The position numbers and the translations under genes were made by a program. The notes beneath the pieces were generated by a model. The model made no database searches, was not told the origin of the DNA, and saw only the letters and a program-made list of their open reading frames with translations. Source: Billgrantia desiderata (lineage in GTDB: Bacteria; Pseudomonadota; Gammaproteobacteria; Pseudomonadales; Halomonadaceae). From it: a DNA stretch of 64,000 nucleotides. The stretch covers positions 124,001-188,000 of the forward strand of contig JAAQTN010000004.1 in NCBI GenBank assembly GCA_011742915.1. Reading direction: 5' to 3'. Shown one piece after another: positions 38,065 to 48,737 of this stretch; the stretch's first letter is position 1; the number at the start of each line of letters is the position of its first letter.

Positions 38065-38937
38065 TCAACGTTTTGGCATGAACCGACCGAAGGTGATGCG
38101 CTCCCGCCCACCCAGGTCCTGGCGACTGGCCACTTCGACATATCCGCAGCCGCACAGCAGGTCGCGCACGGCGGCCGCCTGGTCGTGGCCATGCTCCAGC
38201 GCGACCCAGCCGCCGGGCTCGAGATGACCGACGGCCTGCTCGACGATATGACGCAGATCCGCCAGCCCCGAGTCGGCCGCCACCAGCGCGCTTCTGGGTT
38301 CGAAGCGCACATCGCCCTGACCCAGGTGAGGATCGGCGGGGTCGATATAGGGCGGATTGGCGGCCACCAGGGTGTAGCGCTCTCCGGCCAGGGTGGCAAA
38401 CCAGTCGCTGACCTGAAACCGGGCGTTGCCGATGGCCAGACGGTGGGCATTCGAGGTGGCCAACGCCACGGCCTCGGGCACCCGATCGACGCCAAGTGCC
38501 TGCCAGCCGGGGCGCTCGCTGGCGAAGGCCAGCGCAATGGCGCCGGTACCGGTGCCCAGATCGAGCAGCCGCCCCGATGGTTGTACCGCCAGTTCGAGCA
38601 GCACTTCCACCAGGGTTTCGGTATCGGGGCGCGGAATCAGGGTATGCGGCGAGGTCTTCAGAGACAGCCCCCAGAACTCGCGCGTACCGGTGAGGTAGGC
38701 CACCGGGCGCCCCGACGCCCGAGCGGCAACCAGAGCCTCGTAGCGCGCGCGCTGGAAGGTGGGGGCCTTCCTGTCGCCCCAGGTGTAGAGCCAGGTGCGC
38801 TCGACGCCGAGCACATGGCACAGCAGCACTTCGGCATCGAGCCGGGGGCTGGGCGAGCCCGAACGCGCCAGACGCTCGCTCGCCCAGACCAGCAGCGCAT
38901 CGAGACGGACGCTGCCGTCGGGCACCACGGGCCGCAC
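38065..38937 (-). CDS. prmC: Release factor glutamine methyltransferase PrmC
   Basis: This 290-residue SAM-dependent enzyme methylates the glutamine of the GGQ motif in RF1 and RF2. Its SAM motif DLGTGTGAIALAFA (about residues 126-139) and catalytic NPPY (about residues 194-197) are present. The start is GTG at 38937, with AGGAGG six bases upstream and overlapping the prfA stop. The longer frame to 39159 is inside prfA. Its substrate, RF1, is encoded directly upstream. Confidence 0.95.
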   Translation of the reverse strand: MRPVVPDGSVRLDALLVWASERLARSGSPSPRLDAEVLLCHVLGVERTWLYTWGDRKAPTFQRARYEALVAARASGRPVAYLTGTREFWGLSLKTSPHTLIPRPDTETLVEVLLELAVQPSGRLLDLGTGTGAIALAFASERPGWQALGVDRVPEAVALATSNAHRLAIGNARFQVSDWFATLAGERYTLVAANPPYIDPADPHLGQGDVRFEPRSALVAADSGLADLRHIVEQAVGHLEPGGWVALEHGHDQAAAVRDLLCGCGYVEVASRQDLGGRERITFGRFMPKR

Positions 38938-38938
38938 C

Positions 38939-40027
38939 TCAGACCTCCTGCTGCAGCGCCGCGAGCTGCTCGGCCTGGTGCTCGTGCACCAGGGGGTCGA
39001 GTACCTCGTCGAGCTCTCCGGCCATGACTTCACCCAGCTTGTAGAGCGTGAGGTTGATGCGATGGTCGGTGAGCCGCCCCTGGGGGAAGTTGTAGGTGCG
39101 GATCCGCTCGCTGCGATCGCCGGAGCCCACCAGGCTGCGACGGGTATCGGCCTGCTCACGCTGCCGGCTCTCCACGGCGCTCTGCTTGAGGCGTGCGGCC
39201 AGCAGCGACATCGCCTTGGCGCGGTTCTTGTGCTGGCTGCGCTCCTCCTGGCACTCCACCACCACGCCGGTGGGCAGGTGGGTGATGCGGATGGCCGAAT
39301 CGGTGGTATTGACGTGCTGGCCGCCGGCGCCGCTGGAACGGAAGGTGTCCACCCGCAGATCGGCGGGATTGATGTCGACGTCGCCGACCTCGTCGGCTTC
39401 CGGCATCACCGCTACGGTACAGGCGGAGGTGTGGATACGACCCTGGGACTCCGTCGCCGGCACGCGCTGTACGCGGTGTGCGCCCGACTCGAACTTGAGC
39501 CTGGCATAGACCCCTTCGCCCTTCACCCGCGAGATGATCTCCTTGTAGCCGCCCTGCTCACCGTGACTGGCGCTGATCACCTCGACCTTCCAGCCCTGCT
39601 TCTCGGCATAGCGGGAGTACATGCGGAACAGATCGCCGGCGAACAGGGCCGCCTCGTCGCCGCCGGTACCGGCGCGAACCTCGAGAAAGACATTGCGGCC
39701 ATCGTCGGGGTCGCGCGGCACCAGCAACTGCTTGAGCCTCACTTCCAGCCCTTCCAGCCGCTCCCGGCCCTCTTCCAGCTCCAGTTGGGCCAGCTCGCGC
39801 ATCTCGGCGTCGCTGTCTTCGGCCAGCTGTGCAGCGTCTTCGAGGTCGCTCTCGGTGGCGCGATAGTCGCGCCAGGCCTCGACCAGGGGCTCGAGCTCGG
39901 CATACTCGCGGGAATAGTCACGGAACCGGGGCTGATTGCCGATCACCTCGGGCTCCGCCAGCAGGGCGGCGAGCTCCTCGAAGCGCTCGACGAAGCCATC
40001 GAGACGCTGGCGCAGGGTCGCTTTCAT
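38939..40027 (-). CDS. prfA: Peptide chain release factor 1
   Basis: This 362-residue class I release factor has the GGQ motif at about residues 233-235 ([13 protein letters not shown]). The anticodon tripeptide PAT is in [12 protein letters not shown]. The PxT tripeptide identifies RF1, which reads UAA and UAG, rather than RF2. It lies between hemA and prmC, the conserved order. Confidence 0.97.
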   Translation of the reverse strand: MKATLRQRLDGFVERFEELAALLAEPEVIGNQPRFRDYSREYAELEPLVEAWRDYRATESDLEDAAQLAEDSDAEMRELAQLELEEGRERLEGLEVRLKQLLVPRDPDDGRNVFLEVRAGTGGDEAALFAGDLFRMYSRYAEKQGWKVEVISASHGEQGGYKEIISRVKGEGVYARLKFESGAHRVQRVPATESQGRIHTSACTVAVMPEADEVGDVDINPADLRVDTFRSSGAGGQHVNTTDSAIRITHLPTGVVVECQEERSQHKNRAKAMSLLAARLKQSAVESRQREQADTRRSLVGSGDRSERIRTYNFPQGRLTDHRINLTLYKLGEVMAGELDEVLDPLVHEHQAEQLAALQQEV

Positions 40028-40038
40028 GGCGTGTCCTG

Positions 40039-41304
40039 TCAGATTTTCGTGGATGGGGAGTCCAGCAGCAGCGCCTCGGCAGCGCTGAGCAGATCGCGTC
40101 GCTCGCTCCCGGACGCCTCGCGCAGCGCCACCGTGGGGTGGTGCAACAGTCGGTTGGTGAGCTGATGTGCGAGCAGGCGAATCACCTCTTCGGGATCCTC
40201 GCCGCGGGCCAGCCGGGCCAATGCCTGACGCTCCGAGAGTTCACGCAGCTCGGACGCCCGGTCGCGGTAGCGGCGGATCAACTCGCCGCCGCTGCGAATG
40301 CGCCGTTCATGCAGCCAGACATGCACGCCATGCTCGATCAGCGCTTCGGCCTGATCGGCGGCCGCCTGGCGGTGTCGACGGTTCTCCTGGATCACCTCGT
40401 TGAGATCATCGACCGTGTACAGGAAGATGTCATCCAGGTCGCCCACCTCGGGCTCGATGTCGCGAGGAACGGCGATGTCGACCATGAAGATCGGCCGATG
40501 GCGACGCTTCTTCAGCGCCCGCTCGGCCATGCCCTTGCCCAGGATCGGCAGCGGTGCGGCAGTGGAAGAGATGACGATGTCGGAGCGCGCCAGGGCATCG
40601 GGTATCTCGTTGAGCGAAATAGCCTCGGCGTCGAACTCGCCGGCCAGCAGCTCGGCACGCTCGCGCGTGCGGTTGGCCACGATCATGTCGCGCACGCCGG
40701 CCTCGCGCAGATGTCGGGCCACCAGTTCGATGGTTTCGCCGGCACCGATCAACAGCGCCCGTGCCCGAGCGAAATCCTCGAAGATCCGGCTGGCCAGGCT
40801 GACCGCGGCATAGGCCACCGACACCGGATTCTGGCCGATCCCGGTGCGCGTGCGGACCTGCTTGGCCACCGAGAAAGTGTGCTGAAACAGCAGCTCGAGT
40901 TCACCGCCGAGGCCGCTCGCCTGGCGTGCCGACTGATACGCCTCCTTGAGCTGGCCGAGAATCTGGGGCTCGCCCAGCACCATCGAATCGAGCCCGACGG
41001 CCACACGCATGAGATGGCGCGCGGCATCGTTGTCCAGATAGTGGTAGGCGCAGGGGGTGAGCTCCTCGAGCTTGAGCCCATGAAAATGGCTCAGCCAGTC
41101 GAGAATGGCACGCTCGCCGTTCGGCTCGGTGACGCAGTAGAGCTCCGTGCGGTTGCAGGTCGACAGCACCGCCGCTTCGTGCACCTGGGGAATATGGCGC
41201 AGCTGGGTCAGCGCCGACTCCAGCTGCGCGGGCGTGAAGGCGACCCGCTCGCGCACCGCGACAGTGGCCGTCCTGTGGTTGATTCCAAGGGCAAGAAGCG
41301 TCAT
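40039..41304 (-). CDS. hemA: Glutamyl-tRNA reductase
   Basis: This 421-residue enzyme catalyses the first step of C5-pathway tetrapyrrole synthesis, using NADPH to reduce Glu-tRNA. The catalytic cysteine is at about residue 50 in [11 protein letters not shown]. The NADPH domain motif [14 protein letters not shown] and a C-terminal dimerisation helix are present. It heads the leftward hemA-prfA-prmC group, with an extended -10 promoter just upstream. Confidence 0.96.
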   Translation of the reverse strand: MTLLALGINHRTATVAVRERVAFTPAQLESALTQLRHIPQVHEAAVLSTCNRTELYCVTEPNGERAILDWLSHFHGLKLEELTPCAYHYLDNDAARHLMRVAVGLDSMVLGEPQILGQLKEAYQSARQASGLGGELELLFQHTFSVAKQVRTRTGIGQNPVSVAYAAVSLASRIFEDFARARALLIGAGETIELVARHLREAGVRDMIVANRTRERAELLAGEFDAEAISLNEIPDALARSDIVISSTAAPLPILGKGMAERALKKRRHRPIFMVDIAVPRDIEPEVGDLDDIFLYTVDDLNEVIQENRRHRQAAADQAEALIEHGVHVWLHERRIRSGGELIRRYRDRASELRELSERQALARLARGEDPEEVIRLLAHQLTNRLLHHPTVALREASGSERRDLLSAAEALLLDSPSTKI

Positions 41305-41372
41305 GCGTTAAGCGTCTTCGATGATGTCGGCCGGCGGCAGCGGAAGTGAAAAAAACGTATCTGCGGCGCTGC

Positions 41373-41378
41373 ATTCTA
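41373..41378 (-). promoter_or_regulatory. Candidate extended -10 promoter for hemA
   Basis: On the minus strand the sequence is TGATAGAAT, giving TG plus one base plus TAGAAT at 41373-41378. This is about 70 bases upstream of the hemA start. A -35 box is not clear. Confidence 0.4.
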
Positions 41379-41480
41379 TCACAGCCTTTCGCACTCGGCG
41401 CCAGCCGCACCAAGCGCGCAATTGACACACGACAAGGCAAACGGCATTCATGACCTGGCCGCCCCGATCGCAGCGATCCC

Positions 41481-41509
41481 TTTGCCACCGCGCGGCTAGC
41501 CGTTATGCT
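41481..41509 (+). promoter_or_regulatory. Candidate promoter for the TPR lipoprotein-lolB-ispE genes
   Basis: TTTGCC at 41481-41486 and TATGCT at 41504-41509 are separated by 17 bases and lie 30 bases before the start codon. Both boxes are partial matches to sigma-70. Confidence 0.35.
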
Positions 41510-41538
41510 GACACCTCGGGACACCAGATGAGACACGC

Positions 41539-43293
41539 ATGCCCTCGACGTTGAAGCGCTCTTCGCGCCATGGATTGGCAGTGCTTGGCCTGGCTGCACT
41601 GCTGAGCGGCTGCCAAGGCCTGGCCACCTCGCCATTCGCCACCGCTACAGACGACCCCCTGGCCTCGGCCCCGCCCATCGAGCGCGGCCTGGACGCCGAA
41701 GGGCTGGCCACGCTGCTGACGGCGGAGTTTGCCGGACAGCGCGGCGACTATCGCCGCGCCACCCTGGGTTACCTGGCCATGGCCGAGCGCTATCAGGCCG
41801 CCCCGCTGGCGGAACGCGGCACGCTGGCGGCGCGTTTCAGCAACGACATCCTGCTGCTCGACCAGGCGGTCAGCACCTGGCACGAGCTCGCCCCGAACGC
41901 CGAAGCGCCCTTGCGCCTGCTCTCGGGGTTGGCACTGCAGCGCGGTGACTGGACGACTTCCCTGGAATGGCGCCTGGCACTGGCAGAGCAGGGCCAGCAT
42001 GCCGAGCTGGCGCTGCTCGCCGAACTGGCGCTGGAAGCCGGCACCGACCCGCTGCCCCTGCGCGAACGGCTGCGCGGGCATCTCGAACGCCCCACAGCCG
42101 CCGCTCACCCCCACTATCACGATGCCGTGCTGGCCACGGCCATCCTGGAGGCGGCCACCGGACAGTCGCTGCAGGCCGAGCGGCGTCTGAACCAGCTCGC
42201 CCGCGACCACGCCGAACTGCCAGCCCTGTGGCTGACCCGGGCGCAGCTGGCCCTCGAGGCGAACAACCCGCGCCAGGCCCGCGAGGCCGCAAGCCGCGGC
42301 CTGGAGGTGTCTCCCGGCGACCCGCGCTTTCTGCTGCTGTTGGCACAAGCCGAGCTGATGTTGGGCAATGTCGACGCCGCCGAGCGTCACACTTCGACCC
42401 TGCTCGACGAGCACATCGGCAATCAGGAGCTGCGCATCTCGCTCGCCGGCCTCTATCTGGAGGACGGTCACCTCGATGCCGCACGGCGCCTGCTGCTGCC
42501 CCTGGTGAGCAGCGACGAGCCCCCACCCGCCGCCTTCTACCTGATGGGCATCATTGCCGAGGAGGAGGACGAGGTGGACAACGCCCTGCTCTACTATCGC
42601 CAGGTGGCGCCCGGCAGCGACTTCCTGCGTGCCCGCCTGCGCGCGGCGCGCATGCTGATCGACGACGATCGGCTGCTCGATGCCCGCGCCTTCCTGCGTA
42701 TCGAGCGCCTGCGCCACGAGGCCCGCTTCAGCGAGCTGGTGGCACTGGAAGTGGAGCTGCTCGGCGAAGCCGGCCTGGAAGCGGAAGCCGATGCGCTGCT
42801 CAATCGTGAACTCTCACGCACCCCCAACGACGAGACCCTGCTTTATCTTCGCGGCATGCGCGCCTGGGAGCGGGGCGACATCGAAGCCATGGAGCGCGAT
42901 CTCGGGCGCATCATCGAAGCCAACCCGGACAACGCCACCGCCCTGAACGCTCTCGGCTACACGCTGGCGGACCTCAACGTCGAAGACCGCCTGGAGGAAG
43001 CCCGCGAGCTGATCGAGCGAGCCCATGCGCTGGAGCCCGGCAACCCCGCCATCATGGACAGCCTGGGCTGGGTGTATTACCGCCTGGGCGACCCCGAACG
43101 CGCCCTGCCGTGGCTGGAGCGCGCCTATGCCGGCATGCCCGACCAGGAGATTGCCGCCCACCTGGCCGAAGTACTATGGGTACTGGAAAGGCACGATGAT
43201 GCTCGCAGAGTGGTCGAACAGGCGCTGCAGCGCTTCGACGAACACCCGCTCATCGACGAGCTTCTCGAACGCATACCCGAGCTGGCACCCTGA
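41539..43293 (+). CDS. Tetratricopeptide-repeat lipoprotein
   Basis: This 584-residue protein has an N-terminal signal and lipobox (LAALLSGC, about residues 18-25). About ten TPR-like helical pairs follow; the last ones (DNATALNALGYTLADLN and NPAIMDSLGWVYYRLGD) are canonical. It is probably an outer-membrane lipoprotein scaffold. The same gene type stands next to lolB and hemA in pseudomonads and other halomonads, which suggests an envelope role. I know of no assigned function. Confidence 0.88.
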   Translation: MPSTLKRSSRHGLAVLGLAALLSGCQGLATSPFATATDDPLASAPPIERGLDAEGLATLLTAEFAGQRGDYRRATLGYLAMAERYQAAPLAERGTLAARFSNDILLLDQAVSTWHELAPNAEAPLRLLSGLALQRGDWTTSLEWRLALAEQGQHAELALLAELALEAGTDPLPLRERLRGHLERPTAAAHPHYHDAVLATAILEAATGQSLQAERRLNQLARDHAELPALWLTRAQLALEANNPRQAREAASRGLEVSPGDPRFLLLLAQAELMLGNVDAAERHTSTLLDEHIGNQELRISLAGLYLEDGHLDAARRLLLPLVSSDEPPPAAFYLMGIIAEEEDEVDNALLYYRQVAPGSDFLRARLRAARMLIDDDRLLDARAFLRIERLRHEARFSELVALEVELLGEAGLEAEADALLNRELSRTPNDETLLYLRGMRAWERGDIEAMERDLGRIIEANPDNATALNALGYTLADLNVEDRLEEARELIERAHALEPGNPAIMDSLGWVYYRLGDPERALPWLERAYAGMPDQEIAAHLAEVLWVLERHDDARRVVEQALQRFDEHPLIDELLERIPELAP

Positions 43294-43322
43294 TCCAACC
43301 CACTGCTCCACGAGACGACGTC

Positions 43323-43937
43323 ATGACACACCGGATGACCACGATACGATGCCTGGCGGCGGGCCTGACACTTGCCCTGCTGGCCGGCTGCGCCACCCCG
43401 GGAACCGCGCCCGACATGCGCGCCGACCGCTGGGAAGCCCAGCAGGAGCGCCTCGCCGAGCTGGACACCTGGATCCTGGTCGGCAAGGCCGGCCTGCGCA
43501 CGCCCCAGGAGTCGACCAGCGCCAATCTCGACTGGAGTCAGCATCCGCACTACTACCGCATGCTGATCAGCGGCCCCTTCGGCAGCGGCCGCAACCTGCT
43601 CGAAGGCCGCGAGGGCCGCTTCTCCCTGACCAACGCCAACGGCCGCTTCGTGGCCGAGACCCCGGAAGCGCTGATGCAGCAGCAGCTCGGCTGGTCGCTG
43701 CCGGTGAGCTCGCTGGCCGACTGGATCCGCGGCCTGCCCGCCGATCACAGCCAGTACCGGCTCGAGCATGACGACACGGGCTTTCCCCAGCGTCTGGAGC
43801 AGGACGGCTGGCAGATCGACTATCGCGACTGGGTCGAGGTGGAGTCGCTGTGGCTGCCGCGCCGCCTGATCATGGAGTACGACGACCTGCGCGTAACCCT
43901 GGTGGTCACCGAGTGGCGCCCCGTGCTCGATGACTGA
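43323..43937 (+). CDS. lolB: Outer-membrane lipoprotein receptor LolB
   Basis: This 204-residue protein has a lipoprotein signal ending in LALLAGC. Its LolB fold includes DTWILVGKAGLRTP and SADFxxxGLP-like turns such as LADWIRGLPADHSQY. It accepts lipoproteins from LolA and inserts them in the outer membrane. It sits between a TPR lipoprotein gene and ispE, the usual gammaproteobacterial position. Its stop overlaps the ispE start. Confidence 0.93.
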   Translation: MTHRMTTIRCLAAGLTLALLAGCATPGTAPDMRADRWEAQQERLAELDTWILVGKAGLRTPQESTSANLDWSQHPHYYRMLISGPFGSGRNLLEGREGRFSLTNANGRFVAETPEALMQQQLGWSLPVSSLADWIRGLPADHSQYRLEHDDTGFPQRLEQDGWQIDYRDWVEVESLWLPRRLIMEYDDLRVTLVVTEWRPVLDD

Positions 43938-44832
43938 GCCGAGGCGTGAGTCGACGATCGAGCCGATGACCGACAGCGCGACCGCAGCCGAGCTCACCCT
44001 GCCGGCACCGGCCAAGCTCAACCGCATGCTGCACATCGTCGGTCGACGGGCCGACGGCTATCACGAGCTGCAGACCCTGTTCCAGTTTCTCGATCACGGC
44101 GACACTCTGCATCTGCGCCTGCGCGACGATGGCGAGATCCGTCTGACGCCGGCCCTGCCGGGCGTGCCCGACAGCGACAACCTGATCGTGCGGGCGGCCC
44201 GGCTGCTGCAAGCCGAGAGCGGCTGCCGGCTGGGCGCCGACATCCATCTGACCAAGCGCCTGCCGATGGGTGGCGGCCTGGGCGGCGGCAGCAGCGATGC
44301 CGCCACCGCGCTGCTCGGCCTCGACCGCCTGTGGCGTCTCGACCACCCGCTCGAGCCGCTTGCCGAACTCGGCCTGCGCCTCGGCGCCGACGTGCCGGTG
44401 TTCGTCCGCGGTCGTGCCGCCTGGGCCGAGGGCGTAGGAGAGAGGCTCATCCCGGTGGAACTCGACACCCCCTGGTTCGTGGTCGTACACCCCGGCATCG
44501 AAGTCGCCACCGCCGCGGTGTTCGGGGCACCGCAATTGACACGTGACACTGCCCCGATTACCATGGCGCGCGCACTGCAGGGGGGAGCGCCCAGCTGGAG
44601 CAACGACTGCGAGCCCACGGTCAGATCACTCTATCCGCAGGTCGCCGAGGCACTCGACTGGCTAGGCTGCCGTGCACCCGCCATGCTGACGGGAACCGGT
44701 GCCTGCATCTTCGCCCGGCTCGACTCGCAGGCCGAAGCACGGCACATCATGGCCGATCTGCCGAGCCACTATACTGCTTTCATGGCTCGCGGCCTGAACC
44801 TCTCCCCGCTACATGCTGCTCTTGGCCGATGA
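43930..44832 (+). CDS. ispE: 4-diphosphocytidyl-2-C-methyl-D-erythritol kinase
   Basis: This GHMP kinase acts in the MEP isoprenoid pathway. It has PAPAKLNRMLHIVGRRADGYH near the N-terminus and the ATP loop LPMGGGLGGGSSDAA. The C-terminal MLTGTGACIFA motif is also present. The ATG at 43930 overlaps lolB by eight bases and gives 300 residues. The in-frame ATG at 43966 gives 288, closer to the usual length, so the start is open. Confidence 0.95.
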   Translation: MTEPRRESTIEPMTDSATAAELTLPAPAKLNRMLHIVGRRADGYHELQTLFQFLDHGDTLHLRLRDDGEIRLTPALPGVPDSDNLIVRAARLLQAESGCRLGADIHLTKRLPMGGGLGGGSSDAATALLGLDRLWRLDHPLEPLAELGLRLGADVPVFVRGRAAWAEGVGERLIPVELDTPWFVVVHPGIEVATAAVFGAPQLTRDTAPITMARALQGGAPSWSNDCEPTVRSLYPQVAEALDWLGCRAPAMLTGTGACIFARLDSQAEARHIMADLPSHYTAFMARGLNLSPLHAALGR

Positions 44833-44913
44833 ACGTGCTGTCAGCGAGCGCCGAATCGCCGCGCTTGCGGTATCCTGTATCGCCAACTGAGCTCCCCAAC
44901 ACTGCATAGGTGG

Positions 44914-45861
44914 ATGCGCGTGTCAAAATTGATGGTTTTTGCCGGGAATGCCAACCCCGAACTCGCCCAGAAGATCGCCGAGAGTCTCGATACTCGTATG
45001 GGGAATGCCACGGTCGGGCAGTTCAGCGATGGCGAGATCGCGGTCGAGATCAACGAGAACGTTCGCGGCAAGGACGTCTTCATTCTGCAGTCCACCTGCG
45101 CTCCGACCAACGACAACCTGATGGAGCTGATCCTGATGGTTGACGCTCTGTGCCGTGCCTCGGCCACCCGTATCACCGCCGTGGTGCCCTACTTCGGCTA
45201 CGCGCGTCAGGATCGCCGGGTACGCTCCGCCCGAGTGCCGATCTCGGCCAAGGTGGTGGCCGACATGATGGTCAAGGCCGGCGTCGACCGGGTCATGACC
45301 ATGGACCTGCACGCCGACCAGATCCAGGGCTTCTTCGACGTGCCGGTGGACAACGTCTACGGCTCGCCGATCCTGCTCGACGACATCGAGCGCCAGAACT
45401 ACGATGACCTGGTGGTGGTATCGCCCGACGTGGGCGGCGTGGTCCGGGCCCGCGCCATCGCCAAGCAGCTCAATGCCGATCTCGCCATCATCGACAAGCG
45501 TCGCCCCCAGGCCAACCAGGCCCAGGTGATGCACATCATCGGCGAGATCGAGAATCGCACCTGCGTGGTGGTGGACGACATGATCGATACCGCCGGCACC
45601 CTGTGCAAGGCCGGCGACGCGCTGAAGGAACACGGCGCACGCCGCGTGGTGGCCTACGCCACCCACCCGATCCTCTCCGGGCCGGCGGTGGAGAACATCA
45701 CCGGTTCGGTACTCGACGAAGTGGTCGTCACCGACACCATCCCGCTGTCCGACGTCGCCCGTCGCAGCGGCAAGATTCGTCAGCTCAGCGTGGCCGGCCT
45801 GATCGCCGAGGCGATCCGCCGCGTCAGCAACGAAGAATCCGTCAGCGCCATGTTCCACTGA
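44914..45861 (+). CDS. prs: Ribose-phosphate pyrophosphokinase
   Basis: This 315-residue PRPP synthetase has the ATP site [18 protein letters not shown], the [11 protein letters not shown] metal site and the PRPP loop [11 protein letters not shown]. The ATG at 44914 has AGG only three bases upstream. The GTG at 44920, giving [15 protein letters not shown], has better spacing and is equally likely. A terminator follows at 45902-45918. Confidence 0.97.
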   Translation: MRVSKLMVFAGNANPELAQKIAESLDTRMGNATVGQFSDGEIAVEINENVRGKDVFILQSTCAPTNDNLMELILMVDALCRASATRITAVVPYFGYARQDRRVRSARVPISAKVVADMMVKAGVDRVMTMDLHADQIQGFFDVPVDNVYGSPILLDDIERQNYDDLVVVSPDVGGVVRARAIAKQLNADLAIIDKRRPQANQAQVMHIIGEIENRTCVVVDDMIDTAGTLCKAGDALKEHGARRVVAYATHPILSGPAVENITGSVLDEVVVTDTIPLSDVARRSGKIRQLSVAGLIAEAIRRVSNEESVSAMFH

Positions 45862-45901
45862 GACTCTCAGCAGCTCTCAGCACAACAGGCGCCGGAGTAG
45901 C

Positions 45902-45918
45902 GCCCCCACGGGGGCTTT
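45902..45918 (+). terminator. Candidate intrinsic terminator after prs
   Basis: GCCCC and GGGGC form a 5-bp GC stem around a 4-base loop, followed by TTT. It lies 40 bases after the prs stop and ahead of rplY. The T-run is short, so read-through into rplY is likely. Confidence 0.5.
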
Positions 45919-45981
45919 CGGGAACGTCGCGATCAGGTCGCGGGTCGCACGTCTCCCTTACATTCAGCAAGAGGCAACAAC

Positions 45982-46620
45982 ATGTCCGATTTCACACTCA
46001 ATGCCAGCGTTCGTAACGACCTGGGGAAAGGTGCGAGCCGCCGCCTGCGTCGTGCGAACCTCGAAGTGCCCGCCATCGTCTACGGCGGTGACAAGGCGCC
46101 GCAGCCGATCTCCCTCGAGAAGGCCCCGTTCTACAAGGCCATCGAGGACGAGTCGTTCTTCTCCTCCGTGCTCAACCTGGTCATCGACGGCAAGAAGGAG
46201 CAGGTGGTAGTGCGCGATCTGCAGCGCCACCCGTACAAGCCGCTGGTCACCCACGCCGACTTCATGCGCGTGGACGCCACTCACGCCATCACCATCAACG
46301 TGCCGCTGCACGTGGTGGGCGAAGAGAAGTCCAAGGGCATCAAGGACCAGGGCGGCGAACTGCACATCCTCTCCAACGAAGTCCAGATCAGCTGTCTGCC
46401 CAAGGACCTGCCGGACTTCCTGGAAGTCGACATCACCAACGTCGAGCTGGGCACCACCCTGCACCTCTCCGACCTCGAGCTGCCGGCCGGCGTGACCCTG
46501 GTCGAGCTGACCCACGGTGCCGATCATGACAACGCCGTGCTGAGCATCACCAAGCCCAAGACCCGCGGCGAGACGGCCGAGGGCGAGGAAGGCGAAGAAG
46601 GCGAAGAAAGCGCCGAATAA
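45982..46620 (+). CDS. rplY: 50S ribosomal protein L25 / Ctc family
   Basis: This 212-residue two-domain L25 of the long Ctc/TL5 type has an N-terminal 5S rRNA-binding domain ([21 protein letters not shown]). The C-terminal beta domain contains [15 protein letters not shown]. It ends in a strongly acidic glutamate-rich tail of about 18 residues, common in halophile proteins. The prs-rplY-pth-ychF order is conserved. AGAGG precedes the start. Confidence 0.96.
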   Translation: MSDFTLNASVRNDLGKGASRRLRRANLEVPAIVYGGDKAPQPISLEKAPFYKAIEDESFFSSVLNLVIDGKKEQVVVRDLQRHPYKPLVTHADFMRVDATHAITINVPLHVVGEEKSKGIKDQGGELHILSNEVQISCLPKDLPDFLEVDITNVELGTTLHLSDLELPAGVTLVELTHGADHDNAVLSITKPKTRGETAEGEEGEEGEESAE

Positions 46621-46631
46621 GCCATGCCGTC

Positions 46632-46655
46632 GGGGCCGCCTCGGGCGGCCCCTTT
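46632..46655 (+). terminator. Intrinsic terminator after rplY
   Basis: GGGGCCGCC at 46632-46640 and GGCGGCCCC at 46644-46652 make a perfect 9-bp stem with a 3-base loop, followed by TTT. The stem is very stable but the T-tract is short. Confidence 0.65.
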
Positions 46656-46666
46656 CCGTCTCGACC

Positions 46667-46689
46667 AAGCGCTGCGGCGCTTGTTTTTG
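46667..46689 (+). terminator. Second terminator-like hairpin before pth
   Basis: AAGCGC at 46667-46672 and GCGCTT at 46677-46682 form a 6-bp stem with a 4-base loop, followed by GTTTTTG. It ends 15 bases before the pth start. It either backs up the first hairpin or shapes the pth ribosome-binding region. Confidence 0.55.
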
Positions 46690-46703
46690 TTTGGAGACCC
46701 CGC

Positions 46704-47285
46704 ATGCCGCAGATCAAGGCGATCATCGGACTGGGCAATCCCGGTGACAATTACGCCGCCACCCGCCACAACGCCGGCGCCTGGCTGGTGGAGATTCTGG
46801 CGCGCCAGGCCGGCACCGAACTGCGCCAGGAGAAGAAGTTCCTCGGCCTCTATGCCAAGGTGCTGCTGGATGGACAGGAGCTGCATCTGCTCGAGCCCAC
46901 CACCTTCATGAACCGCAGCGGCGCAGCCGTCGCGGCCCTGTGTCAGTTCTACAAGATCGCCCCCGACGAGTTGCTGGTGGCCCACGACGAGCTGGACATC
47001 CCCCCCGGCGCTGCCCGCTACAAGCAGGGCGGCGGCCACGGCGGGCACAACGGCCTGCGCGACATCATCAGCGCGCTGGGCGAGAAAGGCTTCAACCGTC
47101 TACGCATCGGCATCGGCCACCCCGGCGATTCCCGCCAGGTCACCAACTACGTGCTAGGGCGCCCCGGCAAGGCGGAGCTCGAGGCCATCGGCGCCGCGCT
47201 CAACGAGTGCCTGGCCACGCTGCCGCTGGCCGTTTCGGGCGACTGGGCCCGCGCCATGAGCCGACTGCACAGTTTCTCGGGCTGA
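46704..47285 (+). CDS. pth: Peptidyl-tRNA hydrolase
   Basis: This 193-residue enzyme recycles peptidyl-tRNA released by stalled ribosomes. The catalytic histidine is at residue 22 (GNPGDNYAATRHNAG), and the FMNRSG and GGHGGHNGLRDI segments are present. The size and motifs are typical. It is followed by ychF, the conserved pair. Confidence 0.97.
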   Translation: MPQIKAIIGLGNPGDNYAATRHNAGAWLVEILARQAGTELRQEKKFLGLYAKVLLDGQELHLLEPTTFMNRSGAAVAALCQFYKIAPDELLVAHDELDIPPGAARYKQGGGHGGHNGLRDIISALGEKGFNRLRIGIGHPGDSRQVTNYVLGRPGKAELEAIGAALNECLATLPLAVSGDWARAMSRLHSFSG

Positions 47286-47357
47286 ACCGGCGCCAAGGCT
47301 GAGCTAGAATAGCGCCCGTTCGCGAGCGCCACTCGCCATCTTACTCAGGACATCATC

Positions 47358-48449
<1,092 letters not shown>

Positions 48450-48639
48450 CGACTCTTTCTGATCCTAAGAGGGTTCAATAGCGCTTGGTAGACTTGCAAA
48501 GCCTTTTGCATCAGCAAATTGCTAAACAATTAGGTCTGCTGAGCGCTACTCCCACCAAGGTTTCTTTTGGGCTATGGACTCCCTTAAGCCAGATCGCTCC
48601 CCCACCGTAAAGCCCACCATTCAGTACCACAGGCGTGGC
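48450..48639. other. Non-coding A+T-richer junction after ychF
   Basis: This 190-base stretch between the core genome and the defence locus is visibly richer in A+T than both flanks. It contains a small perfect inverted repeat (TGCAAA at 48495-48500, TTTGCA at 48505-48510). No tRNA, integrase or recognisable attachment repeat is seen. Open frames crossing it on either strand have no protein-like features. Confidence 0.5.
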
Positions 48640-48713
48640 AATAGGGTAATCAAGGAGTTTAATGAGGTATTTTCCGAGACAATACCCCATTATAACGCTA
48701 TGATTACCCCATT
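48640..48713. repeat. Four-copy dyad-symmetric operator-like array upstream of fic
   Basis: A motif with consensus AATGGGGTAWT occurs four times. Two copies face right, at 48640-48652 (AATAGGGTAATCA) and 48661-48671 (AATGAGGTATT). Two face left, at 48681-48691 (AATACCCCATT) and 48701-48713 (TGATTACCCCATT). Spacing is 20-22 bases, about two helical turns. Both inner and outer pairs share a symmetry centre near 48676. This is the layout of a cooperative repressor-binding site and covers the candidate promoter of the defence operon. The binding protein is unknown. Confidence 0.75.
48676..48704 (+). promoter_or_regulatory. Candidate promoter of the fic-helicase operon
   Basis: GAGACA at 48676-48681 and TATGAT at 48699-48704 are separated by 17 bases. 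One left-facing repeat (48681-48691) lies in the spacer and another (48701-48713) overlaps the -10, so occupancy would block transcription. The predicted leader is about 25 bases and has no clear ribosome-binding site. Confidence 0.45.
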
Positions 48714-48737
48714 TAGGGACCTTGGGCTTACATTTCC

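Noticed and set aside
41423..41428. TTGACA as the -35 box of the TPR lipoprotein gene promoter
   Set aside because: No acceptable -10 lies 16-18 bases downstream. The TTTGCC/TATGCT pair at 41481-41509 fits better.
48450..48560. Possible tRNA or attachment-site remnant downstream of ychF
   Set aside because: GGTTCAAT resembles a T-arm, but no acceptor stem or anticodon arm can be folded around it.
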